Below are positions 34,611 to 49,800 of a stretch of DNA of 64,000 nt, one piece after another; positions within the stretch are counted from its first letter, which is position 1; each line of letters opens with the position of its first letter. The DNA is from Trichoplax adhaerens (taxonomy: Eukaryota > Placozoa > Uniplacotomia > Trichoplacea > Trichoplacidae), in the NCBI RefSeq assembly GCF_000150275.1, contig NW_002060943.1, positions 6,440,299-6,504,298 on the forward strand, written 5' to 3'. Under the pieces are notes generated by a model. The model did not search any database and was not told the DNA's origin. It was given only the letters and a program-made list of their open reading frames with translations. The translations under genes and the position numbers were made by a program.

Positions 34611-36774
34611 CAAAATCTTAATCTTCATCATCTTGACCATTAATTGATTATGAATACATAACTACTATTCAATACTTAAATAGCACAATGACAGTTAGCA
34701 ATTGATGTTGCGTAATGTATCTGTAGATTTTGAGTTAATTACTATTGCATGCGGTTGTCATATTTGTTATGCTGCAATATGCTAGGTTGTAAAACATAGA
34801 AAAAGCTACTTTGCACACCAGTACTGTAGATATAAAGTACAACACTAAATTTTTTATATATCTACATATTCTAAATTGAGAAATTTAATGCTAGTCTAGG
34901 GTATGATTGTAGGCGTATTTAGATGACTACGTATCTGCATCGCAGCCCTTATCATATTTAAAGGGTTAATCTGTTGCTCTCCATACTTTTAATCCCTATT
35001 TTAGTTATATGATGTATTTATTGATAGCTATATATAGATATACTTACAGTTTCACTTTATTAGGTCAGGTGAAATCCCTATGTATGTATAGAATTTAGAC
35101 AAAGACAATTGACTGAGTAATGGTTTCTGCTATTTCAAGCATACCTACGAATACGCTACAAATTTATAACTGCGTTAACAGTAATTTCGTGATTTTAATT
35201 CGAAGTGTATATTTAAATATTTTAAAGACTATGCATTTTATTTCGATCTCTATTGCCTGCTGCATGCCGGCAACGTTAATTATTATGGGTATATCCTCGC
35301 AGCTTTGAGAGCATATTACCAATGGTAGCGGATCCTTTACCGTTAATACGATAGTAGGAAAGTAGGCAACGTTGATACCACGAATCGATAATCATGAGTA
35401 CGATGGCGGCGCTAGATCTTAGTGAATCAACGGTGTCAAGGATATTACATTTATGATTTAGGACAGTCGAGTGCTGCTAATGTATAATTTTGAAGACAAT
35501 AGCTAGACCCTTAAGTGAGAATGCAAGAATGCAAGACTCCTCGATATCTAGCTGTATGTAGTTTACGTGGTCTAAGTTTTACTACTGTAATATTTAACAA
35601 TAATTTGTAAGTATTAAATTATATTTAACCGCAAGATCCGTCAGACAAATTATTGAATGAGTAGTTCAGAGTAGGGCTAGAAATAGAGCTTTATTACAGC
35701 AATATCTCTTCAGTAATAGATTTATTAAATTGTATTTACGCTATTGACGGACATACATATGCTATAGAAGTTTACCAATTGCGTTATAGAAGTGATAATG
35801 GATATCGAAATGTAAAGGTCAATTTTTTAGCTCATGTTGCAAATAATGAGCACCTCAGATTTCCTTCATCTGTGCTGCTAGTAAGGTTATTCGTTTTTTA
35901 CTGTTAGTTTACTTATATAATCATGTCCTTCATATTTATGAAAAATATTGACGCCGTGGAGGCAACTAGGAAATGGAATAAAAATAATGTTAAAATCTTC
36001 TATTGGTTTATTGCTGTATTCCGTTGTATTTATTAACAGAAAAAAGATAGAAATGATACTTTAACTTAGAAGGAAAATGCAATAGATGAGAAAGATATTT
36101 CTGACATAATTTATTCTTCTCTCTAGTTTTAATCCTACCGAGAGGTATATTTCTGATATATAATGGGAAAGCTCTAGTGCATGACAAAATGGTTCCTGCT
36201 ATATTCTCTTTAAAACAGTTTTCACCAAAATCAAATCTTGCTTGCAGTGATACCCCAAGATTTGATTGCATTAATTGCCACATTCGATATAGCTGAGTTT
36301 CTAATATAAGACGCTATTGCGTTGCTGGTATTAGAAAATATTGATTATAAATAATAAAACAGTCGACGATAATTATCTAAGTATGATACGGTAAAAGTAT
36401 GCATAGTCTGTGTGATATGATAAATTATATACTTGTGACGATACTACCAACTTACTGTGTTGGACATTGACAAAAAAGTAATAATAGTTGAAAAGATACA
36501 TTCGTGCGTAGGATTGATTTTAATTATTTATAGGTGGGAAATTGTTTTTATATTGATCATTCAGGTGTAATTATAAGCCACTTCATTACCATAAACAGGT
36601 TGAGCTAAAAATACTTCAAAAAATTCAGGTAGGAACTCGTGATTCATTCAGGTTCAACAATTAATTATTGTACTTCTACTTCTCTAAAATATCGTTGTAA
36701 AAATATTTTTAAATTCTATTTTGGACTATTATTATGTGAAAATTCAATTTCTTTCTAATTAGATGGAGAGTTAG

Positions 36775-37221
36775 ATACATTTATTACATTGCCATGCTGT
36801 AGCTGCTAATGACGAAAATATGATATCGTCCTATTCGATACTATAGTAAGGGATTGAATTCAAGATTGAGATATTTTTTGATAAAAGAGCAACCGCATAT
36901 CAAAGTCAGCGGTATGAAAAAGATGCAAAGCTTCCCAATTAGGTTCAGTAGTACTATGATAAGCTTGTATTCATAAAATTAGCCCTTCAATAGCGATACT
37001 TTATTACATTGGTATACTGCTGCTGCTCGACGTCGCAAATATGCTAGTTGTCCTATTTCCATACTACTGTATAGCAAGGGATTGCATTCAAGATGGTGTC
37101 ACTTTTTGGTCAAAGAGCAATTGTATATCAAAATGTGCTATATGAAATAGATACAACATTTTACAATCCTGTTTAGTAGTACTATAATCAACTTGTATTC
37201 ATAACATTAGCTATTAAATAG
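36775..37221. repeat. Tandem duplication, about 220-bp unit
   Basis: Two diverged copies are anchored by TTATTACATTG at 36781 and 37001. Further shared blocks are AAGGGATTG(A/C)ATTCAAGAT, AAAGAGCAA, AGTAGTACTAT and CTTGTATTCATAA. Substitutions and short indels separate the copies. Confidence 0.85.
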
Positions 37222-37293
37222 TCCAATTTCTGTAGACGAATTAGTGAGAATTAATTTCGCCACTTAGTGACTCTATGATATAGTACTAAGGAG

Positions 37294-37403
37294 CAGTTTA
37301 CCGACAGACAGACTACTTGCAGCGAGGCAGAGATTGGAGATTTGAGATCAGTTTACCGACAGACAGACTTCTTACAGCGAGGCAGAGATTGGAGATTTGA
37401 TTA
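37294..37403. repeat. Tandem duplication, 55-bp unit, upstream of the LRR-thrombospondin start
   Basis: Units at 37294-37348 and 37349-37403 are nearly identical (start CAGTTTACCGACAGACAGAC) and are GC-richer than the flanks. They lie about 470 bases before the start codon of the large gene, so they may be promoter or 5' untranslated sequence. Confidence 0.93.
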
Positions 37404-37875
37404 CAGTACAATGCATCATCATCGGACGCTGGCCAAGTTGTAACATTCCGTGAAGTATTATGCTCTATACCATCGATTGTATCTATAGTGTTTCTACTTG
37501 ATGTTCTCGACTGGCATGTTCTGCTACGATCACAACAGTACAGTACATTACACTAGGCGGTTTTTTTCTGACCTCTACAGTATATGCACTGTACTCACAG
37601 CACCGTCTTGTAGCATGATACTGTATTACCCTGGAGACCGGCTGGCCAGATTACTCACTCACACGTTTCATGATCTCTTCATAAACACTCATCGCTGAAG
37701 AAAAATCAATGCTCATCATCTTCCAAGATTAACTACTACATCAATTTACTTTAAAATTGAGTTATATTATAGTAGAAGAAACAGGCTAGTCGTATTAGCT
37801 AGCGCTATTGTAAGGTAATCGGCTAGATATAGAGTAGAGCGAGTGGCGTTACTGTGCGATCAAACGGCAATCATC

Positions 37876-40800
37876 ATGTCCTCCTGTCGAAATTGGCCTT
37901 TATTAGCCATTTTAATTTGCACTATAGTATCAACAGTCCAATGCCAAACTTATTCAAGTTCTGCTTTCTGGAACGGAAAATATGGAGGTCAGCCCGGTTG
38001 GGTAACCTACGCTACTAGTCCTGAATGGAATGGAATGTACGAGTGGACCGGTGATAGCAACATGCGAGGTTATGATCGACGAGAAAGTGCTTATGGTACA
38101 TCATGTCCTTGTGCTAATAATTGCAATGACGAATTCTTGGATTGTACTAGCGTTACCGGAACAACTTTGTATGTTAATATTGGATTATGAATGTTTTTAT
38201 TATTCCGATCAATCTGTTTTAGATTAGACTTTCTTTTCAATGGATAATATCTGCTAATGATTAAAAATTGATAAATCAATGGTGAAATAGCAATATCTTA
38301 CATATCAGTATTATGCGTGTGCTTTCAGCATTAAATTTTTTTCTTTTCATTTGTAATGGACACGCAAGTAGTTCACGTTACCATTAGTGTATAGTGTGCG
38401 ATATAAATATCTTAAGTTGAAAGTGTCTTTGATTTACCTCTATAATCTACAATTATATACGTAAGGAAGCTGTAGATAAGGATTATACATCCTTTATTAC
38501 ATCATTGACGTGTCAATGCGGCCAATATAATTATTCGCTATGCAATTTAAGCGCAGATTGTTTATACGTAAGACGTTGATATCGTTTATAATTCAGCGTA
38601 CTTATCCCTATGGAAAGTCTAAATCTCGTTTGCAATTCGATTTTTCGTGTTTTTACTTTAAATCTTGATTATTTAAACTTTTAAATTTGGGACTTAGACT
38701 ATTGATAGGAATATACAGTATACTATTATTTACTGTAAATTAATTTGCCTAAAATTTTCGCATTTTTCACTTTATCATCTTTCACCAACAGGGCAATTAG
38801 GAGACAAACTGGTAAAGCTTTACGTGCGATTCCCAAATTTGCCTTTCCAAGTAATCCAGCAATTACATCCTTGTAAGTCGTTTAAAATGAAAACATTTTG
38901 AATACTAGTTGAATACTTAATCGAGTCTAAAAATTCTATGCAGGCTATTATAATATCGTTTAGAAAGTAGACCTGCCTGTGTTCATTATAGCAAAAGCAA
39001 TACACAAATTATCACTTTTACCTGGAACAATTTAAATGATATGAAGGACTAATAATAACTCTGACTCGTTTTAAACTACGCTTAGTATTTATCACCATTT
39101 ACTAACTCAGTATCATGTCTACTTTATGGTGAATATAATAGTATAAAACTTGCTCGATTCATAGAGTGCATTTCACCTATTTGTCGCAGATTTATTTAGA
39201 TAATATTATAGTGTGTGACTAATTTCCGAGATAGTAAAAAAAAGTAAATTATATATTGTGCACCTTTCTCTCGCAACAGGTAGTAGGAACCTTTGACCTA
39301 ATTTTGACAATCGTTCATAAATACTACTAATAACCACTGTATCATCATTTAAGTACAAATTGACAGTATCGACAGCTACAATGATAATAATTGAAGTTCG
39401 ACAAACAATTATGCTTATGTCTCTGATTGTACTTGAACTTTATAATCAAAAACGGTAATTAACGGTTTGTCGTTACTTCAGTTGAAAATTCAGTAATACA
39501 TTAATTTATCTTGCAATCATAATTTCATGAATCGTGATCAATTTAATATTACCAATATTTATCTTTCCAACTAAGTGCCATATGCACTCTATGATCGCCA
39601 AGATAGCATAGTAGGTGTAATTTGCTTGTTAGACTTCATAATCAACGATACGCCTTTTCCTATCTTTTACGCGAACGCTGGTGCTTTAAGGTTTATTACT
39701 TTTATGTACGATAATTAGTCTGATAGCCTTGAAAAGTTACACTAAGATATGGAACATTATATTACTTATTTGAATTTTTTTGTTACCTAACTTCACTATT
39801 TAATTTTGTTGCTGTTGCAATAGAAGCGTTTAGTTAATCATTACAAAATCTTGCAATGTATCATTTAGCGCATTAAAATGGCACCTTTCATTCAATTATA
39901 TGTATCCATGTCGTATAAACTAATAAGAAGTACGCAGATCATCGCTCAGGTTTCTTAGGTTTATAGCGGTCTGCTATAACTATAGCAGAAAAGTGCAATA
40001 CATCAAGAACTAGCGATTGTAATCCATCTTTGAAATATGTTGATTTGAACTCAATCGATAGCTAGCAAGTGTTTAAGGATTCTATGTTGCATGCAGCTAA
40101 TTAATAGATGTTGTAACCGACGTTATGCGGTATACTTCGTTTCTTAGAATTAAATGCTTCACGTTGATTTGGAGTCTGCCTATATCTACGGAGCGTTAAT
40201 ATGCTCCAACGGGCACTATCACTAAATGAATTTTGCGCGATTGCAATGCTACAGACTTTGACTGAGTACAGCCGCTATATCGATATACATACACAAAGTA
40301 ATGTATGCCTACTATTGATACAGTTACTGTTTGTAATATGAAATTAAGTCCTATATCTTCTTCTACCAACTTCGCTACTATAACTGTAAAGATTCTTCTT
40401 CGAATTACCTTGACTAAATAATAGTTTCGATTTCAATCGTAGTAGATCGTTAGATGATCAGAAATATAGATCATTTCATTAATGAGCTGTTCTAGCTCTT
40501 TTCCGTATCTGTAGTACATGAAATTATTCCTACAGGGTTGCATCAGCGTAGCTAATTTTACCATCATTTCAACATGTTTTTCATGTTCAAATGCAACAAT
40601 TTTTCAACGTCGTTATGACGTCAATCGGCGTTGTGGAAACGGCAATTCATATGCAAATTATTTGGTGTATGCCTTCCAGGCTCTTTTCATCCACTTGTTT
40701 ATGTAGCGGTGCCTAAGTAAAGATGCACTGCACAGTACCTTTGTGGTACACAAGCTATGGTCAATCAGGGACTTTAATCTATTTATGCATCTGTACAGTA

Positions 40801-43800
40801 TTATAGAGTTTAGAGTAATCAATAGAACATTGGATAGGACAAGATAAAATTTTTTTTCAAGCGATAATTAATTGCCTGCGCACAGTAATGTTCGAGAGAC
40901 TCTACTGTTCAATTGTACGTCAATTGAATAAAAATTTTAAAATATTATACAGACATGCAGACATACAGACTATAACAATTGCTAGATTATGATAACGAAC
41001 CTAAATACAATATAGTTCATCGATGTTAATTTGCAGCTTGCTTGCTTGCTACTACAGGAAAATATCGGGGACAGTTTGAATATTCATTATAAGTGTAAAT
41101 TTCGCTCATGCTCTTCGAAAAAGAAGCATCTATTGTATATTGACTAATTAGTGATTAGTATGAGTGATATTTCGCTATGAATTAGGACTAGAAGATGAGA
41201 TTGATATCTGCTGTAAATTTTGCTTGCCCTATTCGAGTATCATTGTTAAGGAATTGATCTACGATATTACTTAATTAATTCTATCGGTAATCTGTGAGAT
41301 CTCGTTGATCCTGACATAGCACTCTCATTGTATTGACGGTAAACTGATATTACTTCGATAAAGATTTCTTAATCCTTGCAGGTTGAAACGGAATGTTATG
41401 TTATGATTTATGTAGCAGTAGGGATAGCCAGTTAATAACACTATTTTATAAACAATATTTACCGTAGAATTGATTAAGTGCTATATTAAAGTAAAATTAC
41501 TGCAAATTGAAATTTATACAACCTGTTGATATTTTTATGACTGGTAATTGAGTTAATTATAGCTGCGGACATGCATTGCTTGCCATGACACTTTCCATTT
41601 CGTAATAATATCCTAGTAATAGATAGATATAAATGTAAACTTTGCTTTCAAAATAATGGTCATAATATATTAGCATAAACAATCGTATGAATTATTCGCG
41701 AATGAGTTGTAGGCAAAGTGTTAATGATATCTTTTTCGATACAGGGAAATTATGTGGACCAATATCGATTATATTCATCCCCAGGCATTTGAGAACTTAA
41801 CTGGATTAACGGAAATGTAAGTGTAGTTCTAATGTTGTCGCAAGATCGATTTTTTATTTTTATGTCTTGCCGCCGTGAAGTATAGTTACCTGCTATAGAT
41901 AACACCATATTCAGCTATACGAGAAATTAAACGCAGATGAGCTAATAGTATTCGTCTGATGATATTTTTTATAGAGTTATTTATAAAAATCAGATTAAAC
42001 TCTTTCCGAATATTTCTACGAATATTAATCTTGTCCAACTGTAAGTATCTAAATTTATCCAACTAGTATCGCTGTACTTATTTGTCTATAAATTTGATTT
42101 AAGTAATCATACCTTTATCTGAACTTTACTATTGATGCCAACTTTAGTGACTTAGGGGATAACCAAATCGAGTTTCCTATCAATAATACGCAAGGAACAA
42201 AGTTACCATCGACCCTGACACATTTAATTTTACTGAAGAATAAAATTAATTGGTTCCCTATTGATTTATTGGCCGGATCAAAGCTGCAATATCTGTAAGT
42301 CTATTATTTAAAATGCGGTAGCCAATTTAAACCGTAAATAATGTAGTGTATTGTAATTATGAAATGTAAATGTGTAATATTGTATTTATTTTTTGTGCAG
42401 GAGTTTAAGCTATAACCAAATGACATATTTCCCTGGTCACAAGTTTCAGGATATGACAGATTTAGTATACCTGTAAATCAACGATGTTCATTAGAAAGTT
42501 TTCTATCGCTACCGTTTGATATATTATACTGCAAACGATTAATAATAAATATAACTTCTCTTAATTTAGTGGACTGGATGGAAATAATCTTACTTATGTG
42601 ACTAAAGTTGATTTAGTGCAGTTTTCTGCAGTAGGCCATCCATTGCAGCACCTGTAAGTATACATAGCTGTTGTGAGTCAATTTATGCAAAATGCGAATA
42701 TTGGAATTTTATGTTTTCTGAAAATTTTAAAAATTGCTACACGAGTTAATCTACAATAATATGTATGATCTTATTTCCTGCAGCAATTTAAGTAACAATC
42801 AAATCGATTACCTCGTACCGGAATCTTTTGCTCAGATCCCGAACTTAAGAGTTTTGTAAGTAAAGCTTATTAATTAAGTTTCTTAGATTAAGTAAATCTA
42901 ATGCAATACAAATATGCTTCTTCACATATAGGGAGTTACAAAATAATTTGCTAAAAAGAATCGATCAGAAGGTTTTTTGGAATCTTTTAGAATTGCTACA
43001 CTTGTAAGAACCCTTCAAAATATATATAATGTTGATATCATTATAGTACATTATTTATCTTTAGTTATAAATTTAATCCTCCTCTTTTTATATGGTCTAT
43101 TACCAGGGATCTGTTTGGAAATAGTATTAACGAAATTTCCAGTCAAGCATTCCGGAATCTACCAAAGCTCAGATGGCTGTGAGTTTTAACCTTTGATTTC
43201 CCGTAATTTACGACTAATTATCTAACACAGCTTAATGTCTGAATTTTTTATCCTTTCGATTGCAGAGGTATGCAAGGAAATAGTATTAGCTACGTACTGT
43301 ACGACACCTTCCAACAAGTACCGAGTCTTACTGCAGTGTAAGCACATAACATGAAATTACGTTGAACCTAAAATATTAATGGTGGCTGTAAATCCTGTAA
43401 CTTTGTTACTGATTATATGTTCTCTGTAGGTCATGGAGTAATAATGCTTTGACGTCCTTTCCTCACGCTGCATATGCCCAAGAAGATTGGAATGCCTTAG
43501 TCAGCTTGTAAGACAAAATTACACAATCTTGAAACTTTACGCACAAAATTTTCAAGATATATTGAAAAAATAACGGTAATGTTTTAACTTTATTTGCGTA
43601 CAAAGTTGGATCGACGGCAATTCTATAACTAACGTCAGTCGCTTCGAGTCGAAACATTTCCTAGTTAACAATGGGCCTCATTATGAGTAATGATGTTATG
43701 TTATCTTTCTACCTTTATTCCGCAACAGCCTTCGGCAATTAATATTTTATATTTTATTTTCCACTACAGGTACCAGCTAGTAAATCACGTACCTTTTTCA

Positions 43801-46800
43801 AAACTAAATGTTTTACAAAGCTTGTAAGCGTTTTCACTGTTGCGTTGTGTTTAATTTGGTAGCGATTATTTTAAAGGATGGTTAGTCGATTCCACCTACT
43901 TATCGAATGCTTCTTGAATTCTTTGGTAGATACATGAGATCTAACTCCATAGGAGGAGTTGATAAAACCGAGTTTTGCCAGCTGCAAACACTTCGATTAT
44001 TGTAGGATTTCGATTCTTCTAATATTCATTAGCTTTATCATTTATTTACTTACTGTTTGCGCTAATGCAAGGTTTTTATACCGCTTATTAACACCAGGCG
44101 TCTTGACACCAATCTAATACAAAATTCTACGCTACATTCCGAAGCGTTTGCTTGCCTGCCTGTTCTCAATACATTGTTAGTTGTTGTGTAATTATTTTAA
44201 ATTTGGACGTACTAAATAGGAATTTAATACACTCGACTTTTGCTCTATTTTCTGTAACTTTTTCATGTTATTTATGTATGCAGATCAATGTCATCCAATC
44301 GATTTCAGTATTTGCCCCTTGCAATACAACATCAATGGCGTGTTCCGGCGTTAATAGAACTGTAAGAAGCAAATGACATGAGCTACACATTTCAGTATCT
44401 ATTGAACTCTAAATAAAAGTACTATTATTTCAACTAAACTCGCTTGTAATTACCTTTGATTTACTAGTGACCTGAGTTCTAACAGAATTACCTATTTATT
44501 AAGAAATCATATGATTAACGTCACCACCCTGCAAATATTGTAAGTTCAGTTAGCCATTTAACAAGTGAATATAAAATACTACTATTACAGATGTGTTACA
44601 ATATCGATTAACCTTTCCTCGTTTAAAATTTGTTACGAAATGAATTATGTCAATTCAGATACCATATAGCAAAAAGTAACAATCTCTTTACATTTGGCAG
44701 GTATTTGGACAGTAATCGGATATTAACAATTGAAAATGACACATTTCCAGTCTCACTTGTAACTCTGTACGTACCTCCTCGACGTAAATTGACTTCGTAA
44801 ATTTCGTCTAACATTAGATATGACTATGCCAACTATTTCTTTCGTGAATATAATAAAGGACTGTACGCAAATCGCCTTTCCGTTTAAACTATCATAAATA
44901 TAATTTTTTATTTATCTTATACATAGGCACTTACAGAGCAACCAATTCGACTTTCAACACAAGTTACCATTTACGAATCGCTCCAATTTGGTCACTTTGT
45001 AAGTAGCGATTGCTAGCTTTACGCCTTAGGATATTTTGTACTTAAACTGCTATTATGTATTATTTTGATACTCTGTTATTGTATAGGTACCTACAAAACA
45101 ACCAAATTAGTTACATTCCCAATGATGCCTTTCAAGGATGTACGGCTTTAAGTGATTTGTAAGTTGATGCATGATATCATAGGGCTAATCTATACGAGAT
45201 AATGGTTAATGTCAATAATTTATTATATTCATATAAACATAAGGAATCTGTGTCACTGAAAATTGGTAGCTACAGTATCAATCGATTTAATTCATCATAA
45301 TATTTAATGCTGACTAATATATTCGCAGGAGAATGTCTAATAACAAGATTGGTCGTATACTTTATCCAATGTTTAGAGATACGAAACAATTGATTCGTTT
45401 GTAAGTCTATTCTTTTAACATTCATTCATATTTATCGATTTTAACTTTAGCGTACATAAGTCATAAAACAAGCTATCACCGAAAGGAGTTTTTTAAGAAG
45501 ATTAAAATATAAATTACTCGCCAACATTTATTGTTAGTGTCTTAAATTATGTGACATTCATCATGATCCATGTAGGCATCTACAGACAAACAGAATTGCA
45601 TACATCGAAGACGGCTCATTCACCCATATTAACCGATATCCTGGGCATAGCATGGTTGATTTGTGAGTTGTTATCATGAAATTGAGCCATTATAAATTGT
45701 TAAAATATCCAATGGTAACTTTATTTATGCCATCGAAGAAATCGACCCACTTTTTAATTATAATGCTTATAAAATTCATAGCTTTCTAAATTCCAATGAA
45801 CTAACTAAATTACCAGATGGTGGAGACTGGCATGACTTTGGTGCTACAAACATGTAAGTTGACTTAAGTGCTGACACATAAAATTGATGTTATAAAATGC
45901 CGTCCAAACACTATTTAAAAACCGATATTTAATAAATTATATGTACTGTATCATCTTTCTTGCATTTAGATATTTCCAAAATAACAGAATAAATCACATT
46001 CAAAGTGATCTTTTCAAGAATGTAAAAAGCTGCAACACCATGTAAGTATTAGACTAATTGTAAATTTAATTCTTTGTAACTGAATTGATAATTCAATCAT
46101 ATCGCAGACAAGAACTCATTTGATATTTCTTCCAACATTGCGTGGTTGTAATATCTTATATATTTGTCAAATTTTTATAATAGGAATTTTCGAACGAATG
46201 AGATTTACACAATTGATGGCTACGCTTTTAACGATGTTACCTGCAGCTACATGTAAGTTGAAGGCTTGCTAGATCAATCAGCCGTAGCTAGTAATTTCAT
46301 ATAATCTTCTTACTTGCTAAGTTTAAATTTTTATCATTCCTTAGCTACCTCGATTCAAATATCATTCGAAATATTAGCAGCTACTCTTTCAATACGGTTT
46401 CAACAGTTGACTTGTATGTAATTAATACTTTTCTATTACATTAATAAGCTATTTATACTAAAACATATCTATAATTTTAATTCGAAATTCATGTTCTTTT
46501 GATTTATCAATAAAATTTTACACCTGTAACGTAGTCATATTGACGATATGAAAATGCAGCAAATTCCAACTATGGCCTTCGTCAATTTCGGTTGTAGTGG
46601 CGAATGGTAAATTGCGATAGTGCTACTATAAGAAAATAAAACATCAAGAAATAAAGCATTTGTGAACTGAATTAGTATTAAAGTATTGGAAATTAATTGT
46701 TAATTTTTAGTTACCTCGACAATAATGAAATCCATTATATTGCTGAAGACGCTTTTGCCCCTCTTACAGCTGGCAGATTGTAAGTTAACTTGAATATGAT

Positions 46801-49800
46801 TACCTTTTTAATTGATATTTTGCTAATCTTGTGTCGATATTGTTCTTAGACATTTGGAATATAACCAATTAACAACGATAACCAATAAAATCTTTAAGGA
46901 CGGAAGCTCAATTAATTATTTGTGAGTATATCTGATCAAACTTATTTTTAACTAATGTAATTACTGATTTGAAATCTAAATGGCCTTCTGTATATTTCAG
47001 CTACATGCACCGTAATAAATTGTCCGTCTTTTCGCCAAAGTCACTTTCTGGTATTACCGTTGGAACTGTTGGTTTCTTGTAAGCCACTAATTTCATTGAT
47101 GTACCTTTTTGTTGTCGTAACCGTAATTAATACACGTAAATTTATCAATCCTGTTCATTCTTCTCAATTGCATTTAATTTTGTCATCTATAGCTACTTAG
47201 ACAATAACCAGTTCACCTTATACCCGCATTTAGCTCTAAATGCTATTCGCATCGCACGAATGTAAGTATTTGATTTTATAACGAAGCAACTGCTTTTACG
47301 AGTATCAAGATGGTAGCATTCATTACTGTTTGATTTGATATAGCTAATAAGTTTTAGAGCAATTTCTTAATCTTAGTGTAAGCAAAAGCCAGATAGCTTT
47401 TACATTGTGTAATTTAAGTTCAAACCTCTTAAAGTTATCGAACTTATGAAATAAGCTATTAATTGATTTTAGATACTTCAACGACAATCCCATAGTTGTA
47501 TTGCATGATGGTGCAATAGCTAATCAAGTTAATCTCTTGGAGCTGTAAGTGTATTATTATTTGCATTACCAAATATTTTTATGCCAATTTAAGAAGAGTC
47601 ATAGCGCTTATATATCAACAAATTTTCACTTAGGTATTTACATAGCAATCAAATTCGTTACTTGCCCAAAGATTTATTTAAAGGCTCAAATGCTTTGAAT
47701 ACCCTGTAAGTGAAATACTTTTGTACAGAACTTATTTTAATTTCAGTTCTTAATCATATTTCGTGCATGTATGTCTTAATCTTCCAATGTGATAGCTTAT
47801 TTCTCATAGCCATTTCTTGGGTCGCACTAATTCACTAATTATGACCCGTAGGTATTTACATAGTAATGTCATATCAAGAATTGAAGAAGGAGCATTTAAT
47901 GGATTGCCTTCTCTTCGCACACTGTATGAACTATGATATTATATCGATTTTGAATAGCTTTACTTATATCAAATTGTAATTTTATACCTATTTTTTTCAT
48001 TTCATATTCATTATAAATCTTTTCGATTTTATTAGGCAACTACACAGCAACTACTTACCTTACTTGCCGTTGCTTTCCTCAGATTTGACCGCCTTACAGA
48101 GTTTGTAAGTAGTTCAAGTATATACTGTACCTATATGTAAAAATATGGTGAGTCATACGTATATTGATTGATATACGAGTATTTCGTAGCTTGTTTAATG
48201 TAGATTTTAAACAAGATAAAAAAATTTCGTTCAAGATCATGCACATCTAATAATTTATTTTTCCGACTAGGACGTTGCAAAATAATAAAATCGAAGCTGT
48301 TTATCGGAAAGCCTTTTTTTATCTCAGTGCTTTGACTTCAACGTACGATACATTAATCTTACATATAGATTATTAACTAAAGTTGATCAATTATAACACA
48401 TATTACTTTTAATGTAGATGTAACTAAAATTTGCAATTAAGATTCACATATTATATCAATTTAGTGACTTGTCCAATAATCCTCTTGGTTGTGACTGCAA
48501 TGTTTATTACACCATGGATTGGTTTAACAATACGGTATTAACAAGCGGAACATGTGCGACTCCAACGCAAACTGCAGGCGTTTTATTTGGCACTACTAAT
48601 ACTAATGATGCTAAATACTTCAGAAATGAGAACATTGACATCTTTACTTGCTGTAAGTCTTAGTTTATCAAACAGTGGGTCATATTCTTTTTAAAAAATT
48701 GCAAGTTATGTACGGTGAAGTGTTCTTGCTATCGGTAATAAAAGGACAAAATTTTTTCTTTTATTCTAGCTCCCGCCAATCTATCTATCTCTGCTCCTAC
48801 TGATTATACCATTTATATTAACTGGTCAACGCCTCTATTATTCCCTGGAGCTAATCCTGCATCCTATTCGACGGCTGCCTGGCAATACCATGCTAACTGT
48901 TCAAGTGAAATTGCTCCTACGATGCTTAAAACTGTAACAACAAATTCGGTAATAACAAACATTCAAATGTTATCATCAATCATAGCTTATTCGCCTATTC
49001 CTTTGATTACATCAATCAAGAGTTATGGGTCCTTCTTAATGAATACAAAATTTTTTCTGTATATTCTTTATTTAGGTCTCATTTACGCAAGCAGACGGTG
49101 TTCAAGCTGGAACAGACTATACCTGTTACGTTTCATTGGATACAACAGTAGTACAAAGTGCAAGAAGTCGTCCATTGTACATTACTACATTGGAATTTGT
49201 TGGTAGGTGACAATATTATTAACATGCTTTGACTACTTTTACAGCATGAAGTATCTTTACTAGATATAGAGGCTACTTTCAACTTAAAATATTTCACTAA
49301 AAGTCATAACTATCATTTTCCCTGTTTTTATATAGTCAATTATGCTAACTGTACACCGGAGAACAATTGTCCAGACATTGTTCTAGATGTGACTTATCGT
49401 GATTTTAGGTACAGTATATCTTAAGAATGTCCTAGAATCAGTCGATATTTAACTACCGCTATTAATTGTTAAAGTACTAATTATATATGTATTAAAATAG
49501 TATGATGCATCCAGATTTTACTGGCAAGGAAGTTATAAATCATTTAGTCTTTCCAGCTTTTATTAAAAGTCCTTATGGTAGCTGGCTAGCCAAGAGTTTT
49601 CCACCATCAACATCTGATACCTTAACTCAATGGTTTGTCACATTACCGCCAGATAATTTTGCCATAGAAACTCAAATACTGATCGAGAAATTGAATACTA
49701 CACCTGCCGGGCCGGATCAAATTAATCGAAAGTACGATAATCCATTTCGGCCCGTTGATGGTCGAGGTTTCCGGTCTGAAGGTCAACGTGATTGTAATAG

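Larger units (their letters stand above)
31233..37875. other. Intergenic region upstream of the large LRR-thrombospondin gene
   Basis: No exon was recognised. The region holds a 220-bp tandem duplication (36775-37221), a 55-bp duplication (37294-37403) and a group of bZIP/ETS-like sites (34455-34610). ATGGCGGC at 35403-35410 is the core of the YY1-type motif often found just downstream of animal transcription starts. Untranslated 5' exons of the next gene could lie here but cannot be seen from sequence. The minus-strand open frame at 36008-36283 has no recognisable domain. Confidence 0.55.

Noticed and set aside
36008-36283. 91-codon open frame, minus strand
   Set aside because: No family recognised and no flanking exons; lies between two tandem duplications.
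37843-37875. Upstream start of the LRR-thrombospondin gene at 37843
   Set aside because: The codon there is GTG; the first ATG, at 37876, places a normal signal peptide at the N-terminus.
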